DNA from: Oreocharis arfaki
Lineage: Eukaryota > Chordata > Aves > Passeriformes > Paramythiidae
Direction of reading: 5' to 3'
Length of the DNA: 64,000 nucleotides
Assembly (NCBI GenBank): GCA_013398015.1
Contig: VZRR01010414.1
Coordinates: forward strand, 1 to 64,000
Below the pieces are notes generated by a model. It was not told the origin of the DNA. It ran no database searches and saw only the letters and a list, made by a program, of their open reading frames with translations. This document shows, in pieces, positions 38,594-49,623 of the stretch (position 1 is its first letter; each line of letters begins with the position of its first letter). Position numbers and translations under genes: made by a program.

Positions 38594-39057
38594 NNNNNNN
38601 NNNNNNNNNNNNNNNNNNNNNNNNNNNNNNNNNNNNNNNNNNNNNNNNNNNNNNNNNNNNNNNNNNNNNNNNNNNNNNNNNNNNNNNNNNNNNNNNNNNN
38701 NNNNNNNNNNNNNNNNNNNNNNNNNNNNNNNNNNNNNNNNNNNNNNNNNNNNNNNNNNNNNNNNNNNNNNNNNNNNNNNNNNNNNNNNNNNNNNNNNNNN
38801 NNNNNNNNNNNNNNNNNNNNNNNNNNNNNNNNNNNNNNNNNNNNNNNNNNNNNNNNNNNNNNNNNNNNNNNNNNNNNNNNNNNNNNNNNNNNNNNNNNNN
38901 NNNNNNNNNNNNNNNNNNNNNNNNNNNNNNNNNNNNNNNNNNNNNNNNNNNNNNNNNNNNNNNNNNNNNNNNNNNNNNNNNNNNNNNNNNNNNNNNNNNN
39001 NNNNNNNNNNNNNNNNNNNNNNNNNNNNNNNNNNNNNNNNNNNNNNNNNNNNNNNNN
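38594..39057. other. Assembly gap (464 N)
   Basis: A run of 464 N's sits between the two identical 867-bp copies. Frames that appear to cross it are not real. If the duplication is an assembly artefact, this gap does not exist in the genome and its stated size has no meaning. Confidence 0.99.
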
Positions 39058-39106
39058 TGGCAGTGGAGGAAAGGGAGAAGAGGCAGGAATAATGAATTAC
39101 TGCTCT
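39058..39106. other. 49-bp contig-start segment with no counterpart in the left copy
   Basis: This begins TGGCAGTGGAGGAAAGGGAG and leads into the right copy at 39107. It does not match the 49 bases before the left copy (37678-37726). It is either the true left flank of a second genomic copy, an alternative allele, or a misassembled contig end. It is the only base-level evidence that separates those cases. Confidence 0.6.
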
Positions 39107-39973
39107 CAGTTCCCTGTGATCCATCCTGCTGCTCTGCCTTCTGAGCCTAATTTTCCATTGTGAAGCCTTGGATCTGCACCCTGTGGCCACGGGAGCTGCA
39201 TTTTGGATGGTATGTAAATTCCACAGCTGTTCACAGGATACTCACTACATCCAGCCTTAAGTGAAAAACAGTGGTACAAGAACTAAGGAGCATTCCCAAA
39301 AGGTCACTCTCAAAACAGACACAGAGCTAAGGAAAAAAGACAAAGCAGACCTTCTGTGATCCCAGGTGGCACCTCAATTACAAGACTATCTTTTCTTGTG
39401 ACTGCAAAGATCCTCTTTTGAAGGATTATACTTTTTGGCAAAACTGCAAGCTTTCTGCAATGAAATTAAGTGGCAGTAGTCAGAGATATTAGTATGAAAT
39501 CACTCAGCCATTTTAAACACCTGCCGCAATCTTGCTGCAAGTGTCAAAGGCACATTTTAATATAAAAATTTGTAAAAAACAATCAATAAATTTTCATTAC
39601 GTTGACTTAGGATGTCCATCAAAATGAATCTTTTACATTTACAGAAAGCATCTACAGCCCTGACACAGCGGCTTTCTGACCTGCTGTGCCTGAAAGCCTC
39701 TGGGAGCAAGTCCACAACTCAGCTCCCTGACTGCTCACTCCAGCTACAAGACACAGCGGGCATACAAACCAAAAACCTGCATTTTTATTTCCTGCAGGGA
39801 TTAATAAATTTTACACAACACTGATACAGATGATAAATGGAGGATTTGACATATTTGTTGTGTCAGCCCTATTGTTTGGCAGCACATAGCTAAAAACAAC
39901 CCTTAAGACTGCAGAGTAAGGCTGAGGCTCAAAAGTTTGCTTTTAATTTTGGATTTCACCTCTGAAAGTGGAG
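39107..39973 (+). repeat. Right copy of a perfect 867-bp direct duplication
   Basis: Identical to 37727-38593. Unlike the left copy, it continues without a break into unique sequence (GAATTTAATGCC at 39974). If one copy is removed, a continuous sequence 37726-37727...38593-39974 results, with 1380 bases lost, which is what a failed overlap merge would leave behind. Confidence 0.95.
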
Positions 39974-40900
39974 GAATTTAATGCCTTGGAAGGGTCAAGC
40001 CATTTGGTGGACATGACCAGAGTTCAAGCCTACAATAAACCATGAATCAGGGAGCTGTGGCTGTCCTCCCTCCCTAAGCACGTTCCCATAGACTGCAGCA
40101 AAGTATTCCCAGCTCTCAGGTCTGAGCCTTGGTATTCTAAACTTTTAGTGCATTGTCCAAACTGGTTTGTGGGGTGATCCTGTTTCTGTAGCTACCCACA
40201 AAGAAAAGAATCCAAATTTAAGCGGTGCAGCTTAGTCACAGCAGCATGCAATTCACCTCTTCATTTTGTATTAAGGACAATTACCAGGCCCTCGGTACAG
40301 CTAAAAGCTTTTAACATCGTAGGTTTAGAGCAGTCGGTGAGGAAAAAATGGTCGAGCAACATGAGTTTTTCTCACAACTTCCTAAGTCTCCCCTTCCTTC
40401 CTCCCTCTTTCTTCTACCTCACAACTATTTTTCATACTCTTATTTATAAGCATATACCACTTTTCCTCTGCTCTTCACCACTGCAAAACTAAGTGCTCAG
40501 GGAGTCAAATTTAATGTATTTTAATTACATGATGTTTTGCTCTGCTGAGCTGTTACATCAGAAAGAACAAAAATGAGGAATCTTCCTGTAAGAAGAATAT
40601 ATTTAGACTAGGCATGTTTCTGTGCTTCATAACCTGCTTAAAATGTAGGTTGTGTAAAATTCTGTACAGGAACCTTTTTGCACAACATGATTCATAAACA
40701 TGAATAATGTTAAGCAATAATCCTGTCGTTATTTTTGCTCCCCTCTGCAGGCTAAGTACTTTATTGTTAATATTGCTTTGCCCCCAAGGAAAAAATAATT
40801 GTTTTGTCATTTTCTTCCTACATTTTTGTGTATGTTAAGTCGGATTCCTTGTATTATGTCGTAACATTGAGACACTTTAAAAATTGTTACATACAAACCT
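39974..40900. other. Non-coding unique DNA, no gene seen
   Basis: AT-rich unique sequence between the duplication and the CR1 element. There is a C/T-rich stretch near 40380-40425. No gene or repeat family was recognised. Confidence 0.55.
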
Positions 40901-41259
40901 GAGGGAGCTGGAGGTGTTTATCCTGGAGAAAAGGATGATCACTCGTTCCTCACTGAAAGGAGGCTGCAGCCTGCTGGCAGTCAGTCTCTTTTCCCAAGTA
41001 ATAAGCAAGAGGACATGGCCTCAAATTGTTCCAGGGAATATTTAGGTTGGATATTAGGAAAAATTTCTTCACAGGAAAGGTTGTCAAACACTGGAACAGG
41101 ATGCCCAGGAAGTGGCTCAGTCACCAACCCTGGAGGGATTTAAAAGACATTCAGACGTAGCTCTTGAGGACCTGGTTTAGTGGTGGACTTGGCAGTTTTG
41201 CATTAGGGGTTGGGCTCAATCATCTTAGAGGTCTTTTCCAACAGAAATCATTCTGTGAG
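40901..41259 (+). mobile_element. CR1 LINE, 3' end of about 360 bp
   Basis: Blocks appear in the order expected for a CR1 3' region on the plus strand: GAGGGAGCTGGAGGTGTTTA, CTGGAGAAAAGGATGA, CTGAAAGGAGGCTGCAGCC, the TTTAGGTTGGATATTAGGAA and AATTTCTTCACAGGAAAGG blocks, CACTGGAACAGGATGCCC, CCTGGAGGGATTTAAAAGAC, GGTTTAGTGGTGGACTTGGC, GGTCTTTTCCAACAGAAATC, and the terminal ATTCTGTGAG. It is 5'-truncated and non-coding. Small differences show it is an old copy. Its 3' end runs straight into a TA microsatellite. Confidence 0.95.
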
Positions 41260-41322
41260 ATATATATATATATATAGATACATTGATAGATAGATATACA
41301 AATATATATATATATGCATATA
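41260..41322. repeat. (TA)n / GATA compound microsatellite at a CR1 3' end
   Basis: An alternating TA run at 41260-41276 is followed by GATA-type units (GATAGATAGATATA) and a second TA run ending ATGCATATA. It begins at the last base of the CR1 element, so it may have grown from the element's own short terminal repeat. Confidence 0.92.
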
Positions 41323-42902
41323 AAACACACTTGTAATGTTTTCAATAAAAGACTTTTAGAATTCAAAAAGCTGTTTTGCACAGATACTGCCAGTTACACT
41401 TTTGTCAAAAGTAAGGTTATCTTAAACTTTTTGAAGAGATTAGATAAACATACACAGATTTCAGGACTGTCATCCTCTGAAGTACAGGCAGCACAGAACA
41501 ATGCATAGAACACCACAAAATTTGTTTCATTAAATTCTATTTCCTTCAGTCCTGAAAAACATCAGTTTAGACAAGCAGAGAGAATGGATATCGTGGCAAA
41601 GATGTAAGATACAGATGTATATTGACATCAAATAAAAAGTTTTCCTAACTTATAAGAAGTTGCATTATTTTTTTAGAATGGTTGAGCAAATAGACCTTAT
41701 CTTTGATTGAGATGAAGCATCTGATATGTCCTGAAATTCATCCCTGTTTCAGCCATACATGCAAAGAGGCAAAATGGTCTAGAACTCTGCCATGATTCTC
41801 AATTACTTCCACTTACAAACATGGGATGAGTGCTGCTACAATATCCTCCCTCTCTCCCCCTCTCCAGCAATATGCCTTTAGCAGTAAGGTGTGTTCCTCC
41901 ACTGAAAGGACACTTCTGATGCCAGCAAGTCAGAAGTCCCAAGAGAAAGCAAAAGGGAACAAGAGTCTCAAGAACAGGATGAGCCCACTTGATGCATACA
42001 GAGGATCTCAGTAAAAGGAAAACAAGATTATTCCCTAGAAGCAGACTGTCCTAAACTCTTTTGCCACAGGATCATGCTCCTTCATCAGATCAAGCTGTCT
42101 TCCATGCCAAGTTGCAAGTTTAAGGTTTATATATCCTGTTCAAGGCAAAGCTAAGTGAAGTTAGAAACCAATCATCACCTCTAAAAACATATTAAAGAAT
42201 AATAAATTATGAAATCTATTTGAGGTCAGGAGTTTATTACTAAGATGCCAATCAGGTAATATCCTCTGGAAAGGTATTTTCATGCCTGGTCACACTTAAG
42301 AAGAACTAATTTAAGTTTTCCAGCATGAAAGCTGTATTTACTTAGTTCTGTTATCTCCCTAATCTTGCACTGCTCCATGCTCTATGTATTTCACTGACAT
42401 GAACAGCCAATTATATAGCCTAATTTTTCAAACCTCTGAATTAAGACACGTATGACAGCAAAATAGGAGCAGAAGGCATAAACAGAGCCTAGTCTAGATT
42501 AAATTAATATTAGTCTTTCAGTCTACCTAAGTGACAAAAGCTGCATCACTCTGCAGGCTGCTGGCCTTGGGCTTGATTGCTCTGACTCTCTCAGACTTTC
42601 ATGTCCTGGACGGAACTTCTCAGTGGTACCAGAAACACACAAGCTGCTGATGGGAGCAATTGGATCAAAGACAAAATTCTTAGTTCTTTGGGCATCAAAG
42701 GAAACAGAAGCACTGAACTTTGTGAGCTGCATTTATCAGTACTGTTACACACCACGTAGGGTAAATGTTCTCTGCCTCTTCTGCTATCTCCATTCTTTGT
42801 TGGAAGTGGAGTACTGAATAATTTTTTGTCCAAGATACTTATCCAGGAAGGGAACTGCTGGGTCTTGATGCTAACAGTGTGATTTGTTCCTGAATTATTA
42901 TT

Positions 42903-42927
42903 AAAAAAAAAAAAGAAAAAAAAAAAA
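42903..42927. repeat. A12-G-A12 homopolymer run
   Basis: Twelve A's, one G and twelve A's follow ATTATTATT. Nothing upstream resembles a retroposed gene or SINE, so this is listed as a simple repeat and not as the tail of a retrocopy. Confidence 0.9.
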
Positions 42928-45900
42928 CCACCACTGAATGAGAGTCCCTTTTGCTTTGTTTCTGATCAAGTTCGTACTGTCTTTTGATTGCAGTCCCCTA
43001 TGGGTACTTACTTCTATGGAGCACAGCACTCTTTTTCTTCTACCAAAATCAGATTGTGTAGTGTTTAGAAAGAGCTTTTGTCCTTAGTGTCAGGAGGAAA
43101 AGAGAAGGTTTCATTTCATCTTCGTAGGACTGCCGTGAAAAAAAAGCCAAAAGGAAGAAAAAAAATGACTGCAGAAAACCTGAAAAAGACAAAAGAAGTG
43201 AGACCTATCTCACAACAGAGGTTTCACTGACCTTAGTGTTCTTTTTACTATCATTTTTACTGGCTGCTACAATTCCAGACAATACACATTATTTTCCTTG
43301 GCAACTTTCTCATCCTTATTCAATGAAGTTTAAAAACTTTGACTTGTTAATGAAAAAATAACCGCTAAAGGACACACAGGATCTCCTTTCCATAATTTTT
43401 TCATTAGGCATAGAATCATTTATCTATACTCCAGATTTTCTGCTTGAGTGTACTGTTGTATGTAAACCAGGAAAGCATGACTCTTTCAATTGTGAAGTCA
43501 TAAATTACCCAAAACTACTTTAAACTACATTAAATCTTAATAGAAATGTCTATATTGGCACTTAGAGGCTTAAGAATCCTGTAATGTGCTGTTGGGTCTT
43601 TCAAGTAAAAACATACACTACATTTTCAAAACAACAATCATGGGTTTTTTACTTTTAATTTCTTTTAGGTTTTATGTAAGTCACTGTATTGGAATATATT
43701 TAAACACCTTATATACAAATGTGTCAGGGCATCTTTTCAAATCACAAATTTTAAGTAAGAAATCGCATTACTCTATTACCATACATATAAGATATGTCTT
43801 TTTTAAGAAACTGGTCTTAAAGATAAGACTACATACTCAAAATGCTGACTTAACACAGGATTCAGTGGGGTTTTCTCCCTTTGCAAGGAGATTTCCTAGC
43901 TGTTGACAAAGAAGTCTTACCTAGTAATGAGGGAACAGAGGTAAAGAAGGTGAACAAGACGTCATTTACTCAGTATTAATTGAGAAATGTGGACAGATAA
44001 GTCATTCCAGACCTTTCAAGTCCTTTCCAGAAATTTATGCATTTTCTGGAGAAACCTGCCTCCTCTTCAGACAGCCAGAAAAGTCATCGTCCATTCAGGA
44101 TATTTTCTCAGCTTGCCCCATACTGTTCTCTCCTTCTCTGTCACCTTAGATTAACGACATTCTTCTAAGGCCATCTCTCTTCAAATCTATTCTGTACTTC
44201 CCCTGTCTCCTACGTCAAAGTCTCCTTGGTAGGACTCCAAAGAGATTATCCAGCTCTGCTGTGATTCCACCTGCCAGCTCCTTCCCCACGGCTTTCCAGC
44301 CAAGTGTACAGCAGAGCTCCTCAGCTGGAACAGCAATTCTGGACCAGGAGGCACCTGCTCAGCCACCTCTATCCCAGCCAAGTATCCTCCTCTTTCCAGA
44401 GACCAAAGAAGTCAATCCAAAGTTTCAGTGTGCCAATTTAGAAGACAGACCTCTAATTTTGTCCGTGATAAAATTTAGGTGTTATGGATTAGGCTTCTTT
44501 TTGCAGTTATTCAGAAAAGCTCCTTTCAAATCAGGCTCAACCATTTCAAGAAATGAGCAGTTGTAATGATTATATCCCTCACAAACTGAAGAATACAATC
44601 TTTTTTTGATTTTTTCCCCCTCAAGGATTTGATTTTGCATGTTTTGAATTTTATATCACAATTTGAAACAGTTTGACTGACATATAAGATATAGTTCTAA
44701 ATGCTGGTGATTGAACTCAGCTGTAAGGCCACATCCACCACAGTTTTGAATTCTGTGTTTTTCATAAATATGGAAACATGTTACTGAATGAGCCATAAAG
44801 AAATGGCAATTTTGGATAATCATACCTCTTGAGTCTCTGAAGAGTTTTTGTTAAAGGGAGAAGTATTGGCAAGGATCAAGCATGTCCTTTTTATTCTGCC
44901 TCTCTCAAACATGCAGCATTTAATTTTTACCAGACATTCGATAAACCGAAAAATGTAGGGAAATGGTGGACTGTTGGAAAGATCATTTGTTCTAAAATAT
45001 TTCTTCTCCTATTGTATTATAACTGTGTGCTGCTTTCAACACATTGTAAATTAGGCAGAAAAAATGGGAAAAAGTAATAATTTCTTACATTGTGCATGCA
45101 ATGGCATATACAGGAGTTCACTGTCAGACACAAAAACATTTATTGAAAAAAAATTCAGTGACACAGTAGCACAGAAAAAATTCTCACATGCAAAATTCTT
45201 CTTTGACAGGAAATCTATCTCAGATAATCCAGCACAGTGTAAGTTTTCAATCATTCCGTTGAAATGCTTATCAACAGGGCATTCAAAATACTCAGCTTAC
45301 ATTTTTTCCTGAGTATTAGAAATGGGATTACAGGCATCCCAGTGGGCGGAAAATGTTTGCATGTTCCACTTATAAACTAAAAATCAGATAAGAAATTCAG
45401 AAGGGTACAGATTCCTAAATCCTCAGAGTTCTGGCTTTGCACAGATAGAGTTTACATGCAGGCCCTTGCAAGCCAGATGCTTTATAGTATGCTTCAGTTT
45501 GCCAGCACTTTAAACCACTGATAAAAGCTGTACTATTACTGAAGGATTTGTCCATGTGTTGAAGTATTTTTGCATCTAGAAAAGGACTTATATGCAGGCT
45601 TATTTTTGTTCACAGATTAATTTGCTTTGCTGAGTCTGGGCTACAATGGTGTGATGAATAGAAAATACTTTGAAAGCTTCCAGTGTCTTATCCAGCAAGT
45701 TTTATTTAAGAGAACATAGCTAGAGTAAAGACCACTATAAAAGTTAATTTCTAACATTTCAGTTCTATAAGTTGATAATAGTCTTTTGTATATTCTTTAC
45801 AATTCTTTAGAAACCTAAGGGGTAGTTGCCTGGACAGACAAAACATCTACCATTTTAATATAGTCAACTTTCCTTAGAAACAACATCCTTTGTATTTTTA

Positions 45901-46778
45901 AGTACATTATGTGGCTTCTATTTACTATCAAGTCCACAGCCTGGTATGAAAAGAACAGCAGTCACAGTATTTAACACTCTTGAAAATAGGGCAGTCAATT
46001 TTGTGAAGAAAAAATATAGTTCAACTGAATTTCACCTACAGCATATCCCATACAAATTCCAAGTGTAAATCATCAGAAAACAATTGAACTGGGTTTGCAC
46101 ACAAATAGCCCAAAGCATTAATTCACAATTTTTTAAATAGAAATGCATCGCAACAATAGACAAAGGAGCCAATACTCCAAAACACAGAATTACCATTTAC
46201 CTTAGCATTATACTTGCCTGCCATGTTCAGATTAATTAGATCTTTATCTCAAGCAAATTCAAAGGATGTTAAATATGTAAATTAATTTTCTGAAACAGGC
46301 CAATATAACTAAAGGCCTCAGCCACCCATTGTGTCAAACCAGAAAGGAGGGGAAAAGCAACCAAAGAAAAAGCAAGGCCCAATCAGTTACTTATGCTGGG
46401 AACAGAAAGCTGATATCTAAAACCAGAGCAAGTTTCTGCAACTTCTGTATCAGCTGTTATGTGTTCCTTGATTCTGACTTCTCTGGTGGTGAAACAGCTC
46501 ACAGAGCTCATCATTGAGAAGGGGCAGGTGCTCTGTATTACGGAATTCTACCAGCAGATTCCCAAATCCTAAATGTTGCTGTTCGAGAGGAAGGTCAAAA
46601 AAACTGAAGAAATTAAGTCTGACTCTTTATAAAGAAAATGCATCCTTTAAGCTTCAGTCACATCCTCAAACTTACTCTCTTGTCCTCTGCTGCTTAATTC
46701 AGGTGCAACTGCAGGAATGGATGGTTCTGGGTTCTGTGCGGCTGCTCCTTACCCGAGCAGTGTCTGCCCCTCCTAAAG

Positions 46779-46792
46779 GCACACGCGTGTGC
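46779..46792. repeat. 14-bp perfect palindrome of alternating purine and pyrimidine
   Basis: GCACACGCGTGTGC is its own reverse complement and alternates purine with pyrimidine throughout. It is followed by CACACAGCTGAGTGTGC. Alternating CA/CG tracts of this kind can adopt left-handed DNA under torsion. No gene lies beside it. Confidence 0.85.
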
Positions 46793-49118
46793 ACACACAG
46801 CTGAGTGTGCAAAGGCTGCAATGGGCATTGGGCAGCTGCAAAACACTCCCTTTGAGCAAGGAGAGGATGCACAAAGCTCTGCTGTGTCCTTCAGCTGTTG
46901 CTGGGAGCACCCTGTTGGGAGAATGTGTTCACCCACCCCAGAAGAAGGTCTGGCACCCAGTGGGACTGCACAGACTGGACAGGTAACTCTGCATGTCCAG
47001 CAATTACAAGTGTATTCAGGTCCATCACCACACATGCCACTAGGGTTTCTAAGCAATGTTTTTTTCAAATTAGACAATTACTAAAAATCAAATTTTCCAA
47101 TTATTTGGAAAGTATTTTCAGTTTACCTGGAAGAATTTTCCTTCCTAAAGAGAACAGATTTGCCAAGGTGTCAGTAAATGCCCCCATGTTCCCAACCTAA
47201 ATCTACCAGCACTGAAATGATGCAACAAAGAGTTTATCTTTGCAGCCACTTAAAAACAATACGTTGTTAATAATCTTATTATTAAAGATCTCAGGGCTCA
47301 ATATTTTAGCACTGTGCTATAGGTTTACTTTGAAAAATCCGACTTAACACCCAGCCCATAGTCACATGCTAGACTCCACCTTCTCTCCTCTTCCGATGGT
47401 ACAGACGAATTCATGCAGTGAGCTAGTCAACAAAATAATCCATTATAAATAGTGCCTGCACCTACACTTGGAGGGGAAATCATTGAATTCTGTGAAACAA
47501 AACATTTCCAGAAGATGAGAAGGAAAAACTCTGTTCACAGAACACAGAAGGTATATCCTTTCCTAAGCTATTTAGAATAACAGGAGCAGCACCTGCAGCA
47601 GGCTGAATGTCCAGTGAAGACGCCCAGAGATGAGCCCATTCTATGCTGCACTAACACAGCTCAGGAGCACTGACTCAGATCACTTCTTGGCATTTTGGCC
47701 AAGGTCAAGCATAGTTTAATTGCAGCACCTCAGCTCAGGAAAGAACACCAGAGGGATGTTAACTTTATAATCTGTATATTCCTAGAGGAATGGAAGAAGT
47801 TTCTGCCGGTGACCTCAGTAATTCTCATCTCAAATTCAAGTATTTTACCTAGCTATCAATCTTTTCAGATTTCCCCAGGAATAAGTAATGGATAGAAGGA
47901 AATGCAGTCCTCTAGAGAGAATGTGTTTGTTTCAAGCTAAGTTGAAGAACCAAATATTTATAAAATGTGCTAGACAAAGATCTTGTGCTATATGAGGAAA
48001 ATAAAACATGTCTCGCTGGTATTCCATCCCCTAATAAATCCTTATAAAGTTATAAACACCTTTCACACATTTAATTGACCATATATGAAATTGTCACCTC
48101 AACAATAAAATATAATTTCTTGTGAGGAGAAAAAACATTGAGCATACTGCAGTGCAATAGTTAGAAACATGTTCTGTGAAGACATGAAATAGCTGTACAA
48201 GAAAGCAGCAATAAGTGTCAGAATGCTTTAGTTTCAAGACCTCATTCAGTGCAGGAATAATGACAGAACTCGCTGGGGCTGAACAGCAAAGGTTCAAGAT
48301 CCAGATCTAGTTAATCTCTCACACAAAAAAACAGGGGAAAAAGATTTCTAGATACAAGAGAAGTTACAATTAAACAGAACAGTACAGAGAAGTGTAAAGT
48401 ACCTCTTACTAAAATTTAGACTGTGAGCATAGAGTTTTATGGATGCCTACCACAAGTATCAGTTTCAGAAAGTCCAGGGTTTCACTAATTGGCATGTACA
48501 AAGCTAAGAGACAGAAAAATTATTACAATTTTGAGTTTGTGAAAAGCTGCATTTCGGTAAGGAATCTGTGGAAACATGGCTGGGGGTAAAACTGGAGGAA
48601 ACTGAGAAGTTATACTCTCATCCTAACAGAAGTTATAGGGGTACGGAAAATATAGGGTAAAATACAGCTGCTGCTCCCTGGATGGAATGGGGCTGGAATG
48701 TTCCACAATTCCGCATAAAACTGCAAGCACCTGATAAGAGAGAGGGAACAGAGGAGCGGAGACACCCAGCCAGGCCCTGTTGAAATCCTTGTGGGAGGGG
48801 AACTCAATGGTACTTTGCAGGTGATAAACCCCACACCCCCTGTAAGCCAGGGCAGAGAGAAAATGTCCTGCTGCCAACCAACAGCTGCGGTGAAATCGTT
48901 CTCCTCGGAGGAAACTGGTTCATTATAGCATAATTGTAATATTAACACACACACCCCCTCCCAAAGGTACACACCTCCAAGGTACAACCACCCCTCACTG
49001 GACCTGTGCCCTAGATTTTATTGCCTGTATCTTTAAAACCAAAGTGAGAGAATTTTACACCAATCAGCAACAAAGGCATATATGGCTAGAGTCACTCAAG
49101 CTTTTCTACTATATATGG

Positions 49119-49126
49119 TATAAAAG
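49119..49126 (+). promoter_or_regulatory. TATA box within the putative LTR
   Basis: TATAAAAG is preceded about 60 bp upstream by CCAATCAG. This spacing is typical of RNA polymerase II promoters in LTRs and would place a start site near 49150. Activity cannot be judged from the sequence. Confidence 0.45.
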
Positions 49127-49354
49127 TAAACAAAGAATGGGAGCAAAGTTAGGGAAGATACCATTGTAAATATTGGGATGAGTCAAAAGGCTGAACCTGC
49201 CTTCTCCCTGTAGGGCCTCCTACTGGGTAAGCTGAACTCTGTGCATGCTTTTACTGGGGATTAGAGCCTCTCTGTGTATTGCTTTGAATACATATTTGCA
49301 GCCAGATACTACCACCAGCAGTCCTTGAACCTTAACCTTGCACAATTTGATGTT

Positions 49355-49360
49355 AATAAA
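49355..49360 (+). promoter_or_regulatory. Polyadenylation signal AATAAA in the putative LTR
   Basis: GTTAATAAAGACTGTTCTTC carries the canonical signal followed by T-rich sequence, about 230 bp downstream of the TATA box. A second AATAAA lies at 49424-49429. Confidence 0.45.
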
Positions 49361-49432
49361 GACTGTTCTTCCATGCGAGTCCTTCACAGGCCCTGGCAGG
49401 CGCTGGCAGCAGGGAACACACTGAATAAAGAC

Positions 49433-49475
49433 CCACTGAGGGGTCTCAAAATGGGAAGATCCACTGAGGGGTCTC
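49433..49475. repeat. 15-bp direct repeat, period 28, in the putative U5
   Basis: CCACTGAGGGGTCTC is present at 49433-49447 and 49461-49475. The two copies lie just after the second polyadenylation signal. A small internal duplication of this kind is common in LTRs. Confidence 0.85.
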
Positions 49476-49623
49476 CCTTGTGCTGTTGGTGTGTCCCCAA
49501 CAAAGCCAGTTGAACCACCCTGTGATCCAGCAGAACTGGTCAGTGAAGGGTCCCTGCAGTGGGACACTGACAGGCTGGTCAGGCACAAAGGCCTCGACCT
49601 TCCTGGGGTCTGACAGACAAATC

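Larger units (their letters stand above)
41323..48566. other. Non-coding unique DNA, no gene seen
   Basis: No recognised gene. Features seen are an A12-G-A12 run at 42903-42927, an A-rich tract at 43137-43200, a pyrimidine-rich stretch at about 44100-44400, and a GC-richer patch at 46690-47000 where frames open on both strands (127 codons at 46694-47077 minus; up to 100 codons plus). None resembles a known protein. Confidence 0.55.
48567..49619 (+). mobile_element. Probable endogenous retrovirus solo LTR
   Basis: Promoter and polyadenylation signals are arranged as in a retroviral LTR. CCAATCAG lies at 49060-49067, TATAAAAG at 49119-49126, and AATAAA at 49355-49360 and 49424-49429. The segment ends GGGGTCTGACAGACA at 49619. 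A candidate start TGTGGAAACATGG at 48567 gives a TG...CA element of 1053 bp flanked by AATC (48563-48566 and 49620-49623). A 4-bp duplication is used by gammaretrovirus-like elements, but four bases can match by chance, so the 5' edge is uncertain. No primer-binding site or gag/pol sequence follows, so this looks like a solo LTR. The frames inside it are not genes. The family is not identified. Confidence 0.5.

Noticed and set aside
38557..39190. Frames of 191-204 codons on both strands
   Set aside because: They are mostly N's from the assembly gap.
42903..42927. A-run as a possible retrogene tail
   Set aside because: No gene-like or SINE-like body lies upstream and no target-site duplication was seen.
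43410..43430. CATAGAATCATTT, similar to the CR1 3' terminal unit
   Set aside because: The neighbouring sequence lacks the 'ggttggaaaagacc' and 'gtccaacc' blocks, so it is a chance match.
48610..48987. 125-codon minus-strand frame
   Set aside because: It is antisense within the putative LTR, and its translation is not recognisable.
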